NCBI GenBank assembly: GCA_034440115.1
Contig: JAWXBM010000078.1
Coordinates: forward strand, 1-9,235
Reading direction: 5' to 3'
DNA: 9,235 bases
Source of the DNA: JAWXBM01 sp034440115
GTDB taxonomy: Bacteria > Pseudomonadota > Gammaproteobacteria > Xanthomonadales > SZUA-36
The notes beneath the pieces are model-generated. The model had not been told where the DNA came from. It did no database searches and saw only the letters and a list, made by a program, of their open reading frames with translations. This document shows, in pieces, positions 1 through 6,004 of the stretch. The position numbers and the translations under genes were made by a program. Numbering within the stretch: position 1 is the first letter of the stretch; every line of letters starts with the position of its first letter.

Positions 1-185
1 GGGATGACGGTTGGGAAGGTCTGGGATGACGGTTGGGAAGGTCTGGGATGACGGTTGGGAAGGTCTGGGATGACGGTTGGGAAGGTCTGGGATGATGGTT
101 GGGAAGGTCTGGGATGACGGTTGGGAAGGTCTGGGATGATGGTTGGGAAGGTCTGGGATGACGGTTGGGAAGGTCTGGGATGACG
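1..185. repeat. 22-bp direct tandem repeat array, 8 full units plus a 9-bp partial unit
   Basis: Units begin GGGATGACGG and end GAAGGTCT, at positions 1, 23, 45, 67, 89, 111, 133 and 155, with a 9-bp remnant at 177-185. All full units are identical except the fifth and seventh, which carry a C-to-T change at unit position 8 (GATGATGG). The array may extend beyond the window's left edge. The plus strand is half G and has four G-tracts of two or three per unit with loops of 2-5 bases, compatible with a two-tier G-quadruplex. The minus strand, which is the sense of the neighbouring kinase mRNA, is half C with only two G per unit and has no stop codon in any frame. There are no spacers between units, so this is not a CRISPR array. 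Function unknown. Confidence 0.97.
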
Positions 186-187
186 AA

Positions 188-1120
188 TTAAAAACGATAC
201 CCATACGCCTTAAAAAACCTTTGCTGGATTTCATCCATGCTGGGTGTGTGGTTTTGCGGACCTTGATGAGCGATCTTTATGGCGCCCATCACTGAACCAA
301 TGCGGCAGGTGGTGACCAGGTCGAAATCGTTCAGCAGGCCGTGAATCAGGCCAGCGCGGTAGGCATCGCCACAACCGGTGGGGTCCTGGATGGAGTCGGC
401 TTTGGCGGGTTCGACCAGGATTCGCTCATCCGTGGTAATGATTTCAGAGCCTTCGCCGCCGCGCGTGACGATCAGAGCGTCAACGTGTTTTGCGATCTTA
501 TCGCCATTCCAACTGGTACGTTCCTGCAATATCTGGTATTCGTAGTCATTCACCACCACCCAACGCGCTTCCTCGATGAACTTCCTGAACTCATCACCGT
601 TGAACAAGGTCATGGCCTGGCCGGGGTCGAACAAATGCGGGATGCCGTGGGTTACAAAGTCGCGGCTGTGCTGCAACATGGCCTCTTTACCGTCGGGAGC
701 CACGATGCCAATCTTGATGCCCTCGGTGTCGGCAACCTTGTTCAAGTAGCTCATGGACATGGCGCCTGGGTGAAAAGCCGTGATCTGATTGGATTCCACA
801 TCGGTAGTAATGAAAGCCTGGGGCGTAAACGTGCCCTCAAGATGCCGCACGTAGCGGGTGGAGATTCCGAGTTTTTCAAAATGCTTTTGATACGGCCCGA
901 AATCATCGCCAACGGTGGCCATGGGGTAGGGTGTGCCACCCAATAGATGCAGGTTGTAAGCAATATTCCCGGCAACACCACCAAATTCCCGGCGCATGTG
1001 CGGCACCAGGAAGCTGACGTTCAGGATATGAATCTGGTCTGGAAGGATGTGATTACGAAAGGGTTCAGGGAACACCATTATGGTGTCATAGGCCAGGGAA
1101 CCACAGATTAATGCCGACAT
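188..1120 (-). CDS. PfkB-family carbohydrate/nucleoside kinase (adenosine kinase-like)
   Basis: This cytoplasmic ATP-dependent kinase of the ribokinase/PfkB superfamily phosphorylates a sugar or nucleoside hydroxyl. The first PfkB signature is at residues 47-62 (GGVAGNIAYNLHLLGG), and the nucleotide-binding, catalytic signature is at 246-257 (DPTGCGDAYRAG), with D252 as the expected catalytic base. The usual GAGD is GCGD here, a Cys in the anion-hole motif that I believe is common in this subfamily. At 310 aa it is full length. I chose ATG at 1120 (MSALICGS) because it fits the family N terminus. An in-frame GTG at 1132 would add four residues but has no visible ribosome-binding site. It is divergent from mreB, and its TAA stop lies 2 bp from the left array. 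The exact substrate cannot be read from sequence; relatives are often annotated as adenosine kinase, which is an inference here. No functional link to the wall genes is shown. Confidence 0.9.
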   Translation of the reverse strand: MSALICGSLAYDTIMVFPEPFRNHILPDQIHILNVSFLVPHMRREFGGVAGNIAYNLHLLGGTPYPMATVGDDFGPYQKHFEKLGISTRYVRHLEGTFTPQAFITTDVESNQITAFHPGAMSMSYLNKVADTEGIKIGIVAPDGKEAMLQHSRDFVTHGIPHLFDPGQAMTLFNGDEFRKFIEEARWVVVNDYEYQILQERTSWNGDKIAKHVDALIVTRGGEGSEIITTDERILVEPAKADSIQDPTGCGDAYRAGLIHGLLNDFDLVTTCRIGSVMGAIKIAHQGPQNHTPSMDEIQQRFFKAYGYRF

Positions 1121-1155
1121 GTTTTTACCCACAGAGTGATATACAAACCCCGCGC

Positions 1156-1184
1156 ATTCTAACGGAATTCAGTAAAAGTGGTGA
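1156..1184 (-). promoter_or_regulatory. Candidate sigma70-type promoter for the kinase gene
   Basis: On the minus strand a -10-like TAGAAT (1161 to 1156, 5 of 6 to consensus) lies 17 bp downstream of a weak -35-like TCACCA (1184 to 1179, 3 of 6). It would place a transcript start roughly 30 bases before the ATG at 1120. The -35 element is poor, so this is only a candidate. Confidence 0.25.
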
Positions 1185-1219
1185 CTTGCAGGGTGCAAAT
1201 TCCCAAAATAACTCCTCTT

Positions 1220-1235
1220 AACTGATATATCAGCC
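1220..1235. promoter_or_regulatory. Palindromic candidate operator, site 1, in the kinase/mreB divergent region
   Basis: CTGATATATCAG at 1222-1233 is a perfect 12-bp palindrome. The 16 bases 1220-1235 match 1341-1356 at 13 of 16 positions, so the same motif appears twice between the divergent genes. No known regulator is recognised. A dimeric DNA-binding protein acting on one or both promoters is an inference. Confidence 0.4.
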
Positions 1236-1236
1236 C

Positions 1237-1245
1237 TGTGGACAA
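1237..1245 (-). promoter_or_regulatory. DnaA-box-like 9-mer, site 1
   Basis: The plus strand reads TGTGGACAA. Its complement TTGTCCACA differs at one position (third base) from the strong DnaA box TTATCCACA. It lies one base beyond the matched block of palindrome site 1. Alone it would be weak evidence; it is listed because a perfect box lies 141 bp downstream in the same intergenic region. Confidence 0.35.
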
Positions 1246-1323
1246 CTCGCCAATTTCGGCTTCAGAGAAACCCTGGCAACAGCCAAATCCCGCATAAATA
1301 CTGGCTTTTAGAGGATTTTTCAG

Positions 1324-1352
1324 TTGCGGTGCCGGTCTGTCACTGATACATT
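1324..1352 (+). promoter_or_regulatory. Candidate sigma70-type promoter for mreB
   Basis: TTGCGG (1324-1329, 3 of 6 to the -35 consensus) and TACATT (1347-1352, 4 of 6 to the -10 consensus) are separated by exactly 17 bp. This would start transcription near 1358-1360, about 35 bases before the mreB ATG. The -10 lies inside the second palindrome-like site. An alternative upstream pair, CTGGCA (1273-1278) with TAAATA (1295-1300), fits less well. Confidence 0.35.
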
Positions 1353-1356
1353 AGCC
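1341..1356. promoter_or_regulatory. Palindrome-like candidate operator, site 2, over the mreB -10 region
   Basis: CTGATACATTAG at 1343-1354 is an imperfect copy of the perfect palindrome at 1222-1233. With its flanks it matches site 1 at 13 of 16 bases, 121 bp away. It overlaps the proposed -10 hexamer of mreB, which is where a repressor would act. The regulator is unknown. Confidence 0.35.
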
Positions 1357-1377
1357 GCCCTTGGCATCCCCATCACC

Positions 1378-1386
1378 TGTGGATAA
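1378..1386 (-). promoter_or_regulatory. Perfect DnaA box overlapping the mreB ribosome-binding region
   Basis: The plus strand reads TGTGGATAA, the exact complement of the strong DnaA box TTATCCACA. It ends 6 bp before the mreB ATG and contains the GGA (1381-1383) that is the best Shine-Dalgarno candidate for mreB, 9 bases from the start codon. Sequence identity is certain; binding by DnaA is not shown. Confidence 0.5.
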
Positions 1387-1392
1387 TCTGAA

Positions 1393-2442
1393 ATGTTCAT
1401 GAAAAGTCTCCGCGGCCTGTTCTCGAACGATCTGTCGATCGATCTGGGCACGGCAAACACCCTGATTTACGTGCGCGGCCAGGGAATCGTTTTGAATGAA
1501 CCTTCGGTGGTTGCCGTTCGCATGGACCGGGGGCCGGGCGGCCCACAACATGTGGCCGCAGTGGGCACGGAAGCCAAGCGCATGTTGGGCCGAACGCCAG
1601 GCAATATTCGCACGGTACGCCCCTTGAAAGATGGGGTTATCGCCGACTTCAATATGACCGAGGCCATGTTGCAACATTTCATTCGCAAGGTGCATACCTC
1701 GCGTTTTCTGCGCCCCAGCCCGCGTGTACTGGTTTGCGTGCCCTGCAGTTCCACTCAGGTAGAGCGTAAAGCCATCAAGGAATCAGCCGAAGGCGCGGGT
1801 GCGCGCGAAGTTTTTCTGGTGGAAGAGCCCATGGCTGCGGCCATCGGTGCCGGCATTCCGGTACATGAGGCGCGTGGCTCTATGGTGCTGGATATCGGCG
1901 GTGGCACTTCTGAAGTAGCGGTGATCTCCCTCAATGGGCTGGTCTATTCAAACTCGGTGCGAGTGGGTGGTGATCTGTTTGACGAAGCCATCGTCAACTA
2001 TGTGCGTCGTAACTACGGCACGCTGATTGGTGAAACCACCGCAGAGCGCATCAAGATCGAGATTGGCTGTGCCTGGCCTGACGAGGTGCCCACCACCATG
2101 GAGGTCTCGGGCCGAAATCTGGCGGAAGGCGTGCCACGCAATGTCACTATTTCCAGCAATGAAGTGCTTGAAGCCCTGAATGAAAGCCTGTCCAGCATTC
2201 TGGATGCGGTACGCACCGCGTTGGAGCAAACTCCGCCCGAATTGTGTTCCGATGTTTCCGAAACCGGCATTGTTTTAACCGGAGGTGGCGCGCTGTTGCG
2301 CGGCATCGACCGCTTGATTGCCGAAGAAACCGGTTTGCCGGTATTCGCGGCTGAAGATCCGTTGACCTGCGTGGCCAGAGGCGGTGGCAGAGCGCTGGAA
2401 TTGATGGATCAGAATAACGGTGATTTCTTCTCCACTAGCTGA
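1393..2442 (+). CDS. mreB: Rod shape-determining protein MreB (actin homologue)
   Basis: Bacterial actin that polymerises with ATP into membrane-bound filaments and guides the RodA-PBP2 synthase along the side wall. It is 349 aa, close to the usual 345-347. Residues 1-10 (MFMKSLRGLF) form the amphipathic membrane-binding helix. Phosphate-1 is DLGTANT (17-23), phosphate-2 is DIGGGTSE (167-174), and the adenosine motif is GGGALLRG (297-304). Also present are NEPSVVA near 35, EEPMAAAIGAG near 144, and the conserved end EDPLTCVARGGG (321-332). I chose ATG at 1393, preceded by TGTGGA at 1378-1383 with 9 bases of spacing; ATG at 1399 is a possible shorter start. It is first gene of the rightward cluster, divergent from the kinase. 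A perfect DnaA box lies in its leader. The 123-bp gap to mreC holds hairpins that could let mreB be expressed above mreC and mreD, which is an inference. Confidence 0.98.
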   Translation: MFMKSLRGLFSNDLSIDLGTANTLIYVRGQGIVLNEPSVVAVRMDRGPGGPQHVAAVGTEAKRMLGRTPGNIRTVRPLKDGVIADFNMTEAMLQHFIRKVHTSRFLRPSPRVLVCVPCSSTQVERKAIKESAEGAGAREVFLVEEPMAAAIGAGIPVHEARGSMVLDIGGGTSEVAVISLNGLVYSNSVRVGGDLFDEAIVNYVRRNYGTLIGETTAERIKIEIGCAWPDEVPTTMEVSGRNLAEGVPRNVTISSNEVLEALNESLSSILDAVRTALEQTPPELCSDVSETGIVLTGGGALLRGIDRLIAEETGLPVFAAEDPLTCVARGGGRALELMDQNNGDFFSTS

Positions 2443-2505
2443 GTGATGATCCAATTAGTGTTAACAAGCCCTGGCCTTGAGATTGCATTCCGGCCCACAG
2501 CAAGT

Positions 2506-2544
2506 GGCAATGGATGGCATTGCCGGGCGAAATTAGTGCTTCGC
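2506..2544 (+). promoter_or_regulatory. Two consecutive stem-loops in the mreB-mreC gap
   Basis: Stem 1 is GGCAATG (2506-2512) pairing perfectly with CATTGCC (2518-2524) around the loop GATGG. Stem 2 is GCGAA (2527-2531) pairing with TTCGC (2540-2544) around an 8-base loop. Neither is followed by a run of T, so neither is a standard intrinsic terminator. They sit just before the mreC ribosome-binding site (GGAG at 2555-2558). Possible roles are mRNA processing, 3'-end protection of mreB mRNA or attenuation; these are inferences. Confidence 0.45.
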
Positions 2545-2565
2545 TCACTTGTCCGGAGTTGAGCC

Positions 2566-3615
2566 TTGGTCCGCGGCGATGCCGTAGTCGGTGCAAAATT
2601 CTCGGGCCAGGCGGCGTTTACTGCCCGGCTGATGATGTATGTGCTGTTGGCCATCGTGCTGATGGCCATGGATCATCGCGGCAAATACGTGCCCCGCATG
2701 CGCGCTTACGCCGATTTTATGGTTGAGCCGATCTACCACGTAGTGGAATGGCCTATACGTGCGTTGCGCGGTAGCTGGTCCTTTTTCCAGAATTCCCAAG
2801 CGATGATCCGCAAGAACAAGGATCAGGCCAATCAGCTGTTGGCACAGCATTCGCGCTTGCAGCTCTTCGCCGCTCTGAAGGAAGAAAACCGTCGCCTGCG
2901 CGAGTTACTGGATGGCTCCGGCAAGTTGGACATTGAATTTCAGTTTGCTGAATTAATTGACGTCGACCTTGATCCCTTCTCACACCGCGTGATGATCGAT
3001 CGAGGCAAGGATCGGGGCGTAGAGGTCGGACAGGCAGTCATCGATGGCAACGGCGTCATGGGCCAGGTCGAGGAAGTCGATCTGCACTTTTCCCGCGTGC
3101 GCCTGATCTCCGATCCGAATCATGCCTTGCCGGTGCAGATCAACCGGACCGGATTGCGCACTGTGGCATTTGGCCTGGGCAATACCGGCCGCCTCAGCAT
3201 CCCCAGTCTGCCGCGCGAGGCTGATGTGCGGGAGGGCGACCTGATCGTGACCTCCGGTTTGGGTAACCGCTTTCCAGGCGGCTATCCGGTGGCCGTCATT
3301 GAATCGGTGGATCGGGCGGAAGGACGCATGTTCGCAGAAGCGATGGCGCGGCCGCTGGCGGCGCTGGATCGTGGACGTGAAGTCTTGTTGTTGAAATCTC
3401 CACCGCCGCAACCTTTAACACCGCGCGTAGATGAAAGCCCGACTGAGGGTGTTGTCGAGAGCTTGGACGAAGCTGAAGCAGAGTCGGAAGGTGAAGTTTC
3501 TTCTCAGGCGAGTGAGCCCGTTACAGCAGAAACGGTGCCGGCCGATGTAACCCGCGAGGAAAATGCCCTCCCGGCGAGCAATGAGGCCGCCAACAATGCG
3601 GAGCAACAACTATGA
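2566..3615 (+). CDS. mreC: Rod shape-determining protein MreC
   Basis: Periplasmic bitopic scaffold that binds MreD and activates PBP2-RodA in the elongasome. It is 349 aa. A membrane helix lies near residues 21-36 (RLMMYVLLAIVLMAMD), and a helical coiled-coil stretch at about 73-116 contains ALKEENRRLRELL. The beta-barrel domain spans about 122-277 and includes VMIDRGKDRGVEVGQAVID, NGVMGQVEEV and EGDLIVTSGLGNRFPGGYPV. Residues 278-349 are a Pro/Glu/Ala-rich, probably disordered acidic tail. The start must be TTG at 2566: an in-frame TGA sits at 2560-2562, and GGAG (2555-2558) lies 7 bases upstream of the TTG. The next in-frame ATG would cut into the membrane helix. Its end overlaps mreD by 4 bp (ATGA). 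Identification is firm; the non-ATG start may lower its output relative to MreB. Confidence 0.95.
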   Translation: MVRGDAVVGAKFSGQAAFTARLMMYVLLAIVLMAMDHRGKYVPRMRAYADFMVEPIYHVVEWPIRALRGSWSFFQNSQAMIRKNKDQANQLLAQHSRLQLFAALKEENRRLRELLDGSGKLDIEFQFAELIDVDLDPFSHRVMIDRGKDRGVEVGQAVIDGNGVMGQVEEVDLHFSRVRLISDPNHALPVQINRTGLRTVAFGLGNTGRLSIPSLPREADVREGDLIVTSGLGNRFPGGYPVAVIESVDRAEGRMFAEAMARPLAALDRGREVLLLKSPPPQPLTPRVDESPTEGVVESLDEAEAESEGEVSSQASEPVTAETVPADVTREENALPASNEAANNAEQQL

Positions 3616-4106
3616 CGCCGCAACATGACCGCATCGGGCCGATCGTCACCAGCCTATTGATCGCCATGGTGTTAACCATCATTCCCCTACCAGAAACAAT
3701 CCAGCCGTTGCGGCCTTATTGGGTGGCACTGGTGTTGATTTTCTGGTGCCTGGAAACGCAGGGCATTATAAGTCTGGGCGCTGCATTCCTGCTGGGCCTG
3801 GGGCTGGATCTTCTAACCGGCAGCCTGTTGGGCATGCACGCGCTGGGTCTGGTCATCATGACCTACCTGGTCACGCGCTTCCGGCCGCGTTTGCGTTTCT
3901 TCCCGCCCTGGCAGCAGGCGCTATCTGTACTGGCTCTGCTGGTCAACGATCAGATTATCGTGGTCTGGATTATCAGCTTGCGCGGTGACTCTTTACCCAC
4001 TGCATCCTATTGGCTGGCCCCGCTGTTGGGTATGCTGGTCTGGCCGTGGTTGTTCCTGCTACTGGATCGCTATCGCGGCGCCGCGCGCCACCGGGTACAT
4101 TCCTGA
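3612..4106 (+). CDS. mreD: Rod shape-determining protein MreD
   Basis: Small polytopic inner-membrane protein that partners MreC and helps couple MreB to the wall synthase. It is 164 aa, typical for the family, and almost wholly hydrophobic with about five membrane segments (near 9-26, 36-50, 53-90, 101-122 and 132-151). The conserved MreD stretch GLGLDLLTGSLLGMHALGL is at 62-80. The start ATG (3612) overlaps the mreC stop as ATGA, and a GGAG at 3600-3603 lies 8 bases upstream, so translation is probably coupled to mreC. Only 20 bp separate it from mrdA. MreD sequences diverge strongly, but hydrophobicity, motif, size and position agree. Confidence 0.95.
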   Translation: MTPQHDRIGPIVTSLLIAMVLTIIPLPETIQPLRPYWVALVLIFWCLETQGIISLGAAFLLGLGLDLLTGSLLGMHALGLVIMTYLVTRFRPRLRFFPPWQQALSVLALLVNDQIIVVWIISLRGDSLPTASYWLAPLLGMLVWPWLFLLLDRYRGAARHRVHS

Positions 4107-4126
4107 GCATCGGTGAGCGGCGGGCA

Positions 4127-6004
4127 ATGAAATTCAGCTGTCAGTTTCTGCCTGGCCGCCTTGGGCAGCCGCTGAAAGATCCTTACCTGGAAACCCGCTT
4201 GTTCCGCTCGCGCATTATCACCGGCTTCGGGTTGTTATTGCTGGTGGTTGCCGGTCTGCTGTTGCGCTACTTCTGGTTGCAGGTTATCCAGCATGAAGAG
4301 TTCAGCACGCAATCTGTCAACAATCAGGTGGGGCTGGTACCAGTGGCGCCCAACCGGGGCTTGATTTATGACCGCCGCGGTCGTCCTGTTGCCGAGAATC
4401 TTCCTGCTTATCGCCTGGAAATCGTGCCGGAAAAAATTGCGGATATCGAGCAAACCATCAGCGCATTGGGGGCATTGGTGGAACTGCCCGAAGATGTACT
4501 GGAACGTTTTAACAAGGACAAAGTCCGCTACCGCAGTTTTGAAGCCGTGCCGCTCAAGTTCAACCTGACTGAAGAAGAAGTGGCGCGCTTTGCGGTAGAC
4601 CGGTACCGCTATCCGGGCGTGGATGTGGTGTCCTATCTGTCACGCTACTACCCTTACAAGGATATGCTCACTCATGTGCTCGGTTATGTCGGTCGCATAG
4701 ATGAGAACGACCTGACTGATATCGACATCGATGACTACCGGGCCAATAGCCACATTGGCAAAGGCGGTATCGAGCGGCAGTATGAGCGTCGCTTGCACGG
4801 TAGTAGCGGCCTGGAAACCGTCGAGACCAACGTGCAGGGTCGCGTCATTCAGGTGCTGGAGCGGCGTGACCCGCGGCATGGTGATGATTTGGTTTTGTCA
4901 CTGGATATCGCGGTACAGCAGGCTGCCTGGGAAGCGCTGGGCGACCGGCCTGGTTCGGTGGTAGCGATTAACCCCAACGATGGCTCGGTGCTGGCCATGG
5001 TCAGCAAGCCGGCCTTTGATCCCAATCCCTTTGTTTATGGCATCAGCTCGGCGGCCTACAAGGCTATTCTGGATGCACCAGGACGGGCCTTGTTCAATCG
5101 TGCCATCCAGGGCAGTTTCGAGCCTGGATCTACACTCAAGCCCTTTGTCGGTTTGGCGGCTCTGGAAAAAGGTGTTACCACGATCAACCGGCGGATTTTC
5201 TCCAGCGGGGAGTTTTTCCTGCCGGGCGTCAGTCGCCCTTACCGTGACTGGCGCAAAGGCGGGCATGGCTGGGTGAATATCGAAACGGCATTGGAAATAT
5301 CGGTTAATACTTATTTTTATCAAATGGCGCTGGACCTGGGCATAGATCGCTTGCATGACTATTTAGCCCAGTTCGGCTTTGGTCAGATTACCGGTGTGGA
5401 CTTGCCTGGTGAAGCGGCTGGCGTTCTGCCATCACGCGAATGGAAGCGCGGTCGCTTCAATCAGCCGTGGTATGCCGGTGAAACCGTGATTGCCGGCATT
5501 GGCCAGGGGTTTAATGTGGTTACTCCAGTACAACTGGCCGTGGCATTGTCTACCCTGGTTAATGGCGGCAAGCGTTTTGAACCCCGCTTGCTGTACGCTG
5601 CCAAACAGCCGGGTGATGAGCGCGTGCAGCGCATCCAGGCACCTTTGGCTGGCCAGGTGCCAGTCATTCAGGAAGCCAATTGGCAAGCGGTGCGTAACGG
5701 TATGCATAGTGTGATCCACGGTCCCGCTGGATCAGCCCGGGCGTTATTGCCACTCAATGGCTACGAAATGGCCGGCAAGAGTGGTACTGCGCAGGTGGTG
5801 AAGCAGTCCCAGGATGAAGAAAAACAGGGAAGCAATGTCGCTGCCAATTTACGCCACCATGCCTTGTTCATTGCCTACGCGCCTTTTGACCAGCCAGCAA
5901 TTGTGGTGGCCGTGGTGGTTGAGAATGGAGGCGGTGGCTCGCGCGAGGCAGCGCCGGTGGCGAAAAGCGTCATTGACGCCTGGTTATCACAGGGGTCCGA
6001 ATGA
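4127..6004 (+). CDS. mrdA: Penicillin-binding protein 2 (elongasome transpeptidase)
   Basis: Class B PBP that cross-links peptidoglycan stems during rod elongation, as the partner of RodA; it is the target of mecillinam in E. coli. It is 625 aa. A membrane anchor lies near residues 29-52. The pedestal domain runs from about 66 to 240 and includes NRGLIYDRRGRPVAENLPAY (76-95). The transpeptidase domain carries all three active-site motifs: STLK (335-338, nucleophile S335), SVN (392-394) and KSGT (551-554). I chose ATG at 4127, with GGTGAG at 4112-4117 upstream by 9 bases. The frame stays open to a TTG at 4010 inside mreD, but the added residues are Arg/Ala/Gly-rich and unlike a PBP2 N terminus. 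The stop overlaps rodA as ATGA. It lies in the usual synthase pair, directly downstream of mreBCD. pbpA is a synonym. Confidence 0.97.
   Translation: MKFSCQFLPGRLGQPLKDPYLETRLFRSRIITGFGLLLLVVAGLLLRYFWLQVIQHEEFSTQSVNNQVGLVPVAPNRGLIYDRRGRPVAENLPAYRLEIVPEKIADIEQTISALGALVELPEDVLERFNKDKVRYRSFEAVPLKFNLTEEEVARFAVDRYRYPGVDVVSYLSRYYPYKDMLTHVLGYVGRIDENDLTDIDIDDYRANSHIGKGGIERQYERRLHGSSGLETVETNVQGRVIQVLERRDPRHGDDLVLSLDIAVQQAAWEALGDRPGSVVAINPNDGSVLAMVSKPAFDPNPFVYGISSAAYKAILDAPGRALFNRAIQGSFEPGSTLKPFVGLAALEKGVTTINRRIFSSGEFFLPGVSRPYRDWRKGGHGWVNIETALEISVNTYFYQMALDLGIDRLHDYLAQFGFGQITGVDLPGEAAGVLPSREWKRGRFNQPWYAGETVIAGIGQGFNVVTPVQLAVALSTLVNGGKRFEPRLLYAAKQPGDERVQRIQAPLAGQVPVIQEANWQAVRNGMHSVIHGPAGSARALLPLNGYEMAGKSGTAQVVKQSQDEEKQGSNVAANLRHHALFIAYAPFDQPAIVVAVVVENGGGGSREAAPVAKSVIDAWLSQGSE

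Noticed and set aside
1..185. CRISPR array
   Set aside because: The units are directly adjacent, with no variable spacers, and no cas-like gene is in the window.
341..946. Long plus-strand open frame opposite the kinase gene
   Set aside because: It is fully contained in a clearly recognised PfkB-family gene on the other strand and has no recognisable protein family, so it is an antisense shadow.
185..1120. Proline-rich read-through extension of the kinase into the left array
   Set aside because: The minus strand is open through the array, but the TAA at 188-190 is clean and the protein already ends at the expected family length.
1186..1198. Interrupted inverted repeat TTGCA-GGG-TGCAA in the divergent region
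   Set aside because: A 5-bp arm is short enough to occur by chance, there is no second copy, and it is not placed on a convincing promoter element.
2514..2726. Small open frame from ATG 2514 in the mreB-mreC gap
   Set aside because: It overlaps mreC in another frame, its start lies in the loop of a hairpin, and its Arg/Cys/Pro-rich product resembles an out-of-frame translation.
4010..4126. Extended PBP2 start at TTG 4010, inside mreD
   Set aside because: The extra 39 residues are Arg/Ala/Gly-rich and unlike PBP2 N termini; ATG 4127 has a fitting Shine-Dalgarno and leads straight to the cytoplasmic tail and membrane anchor.
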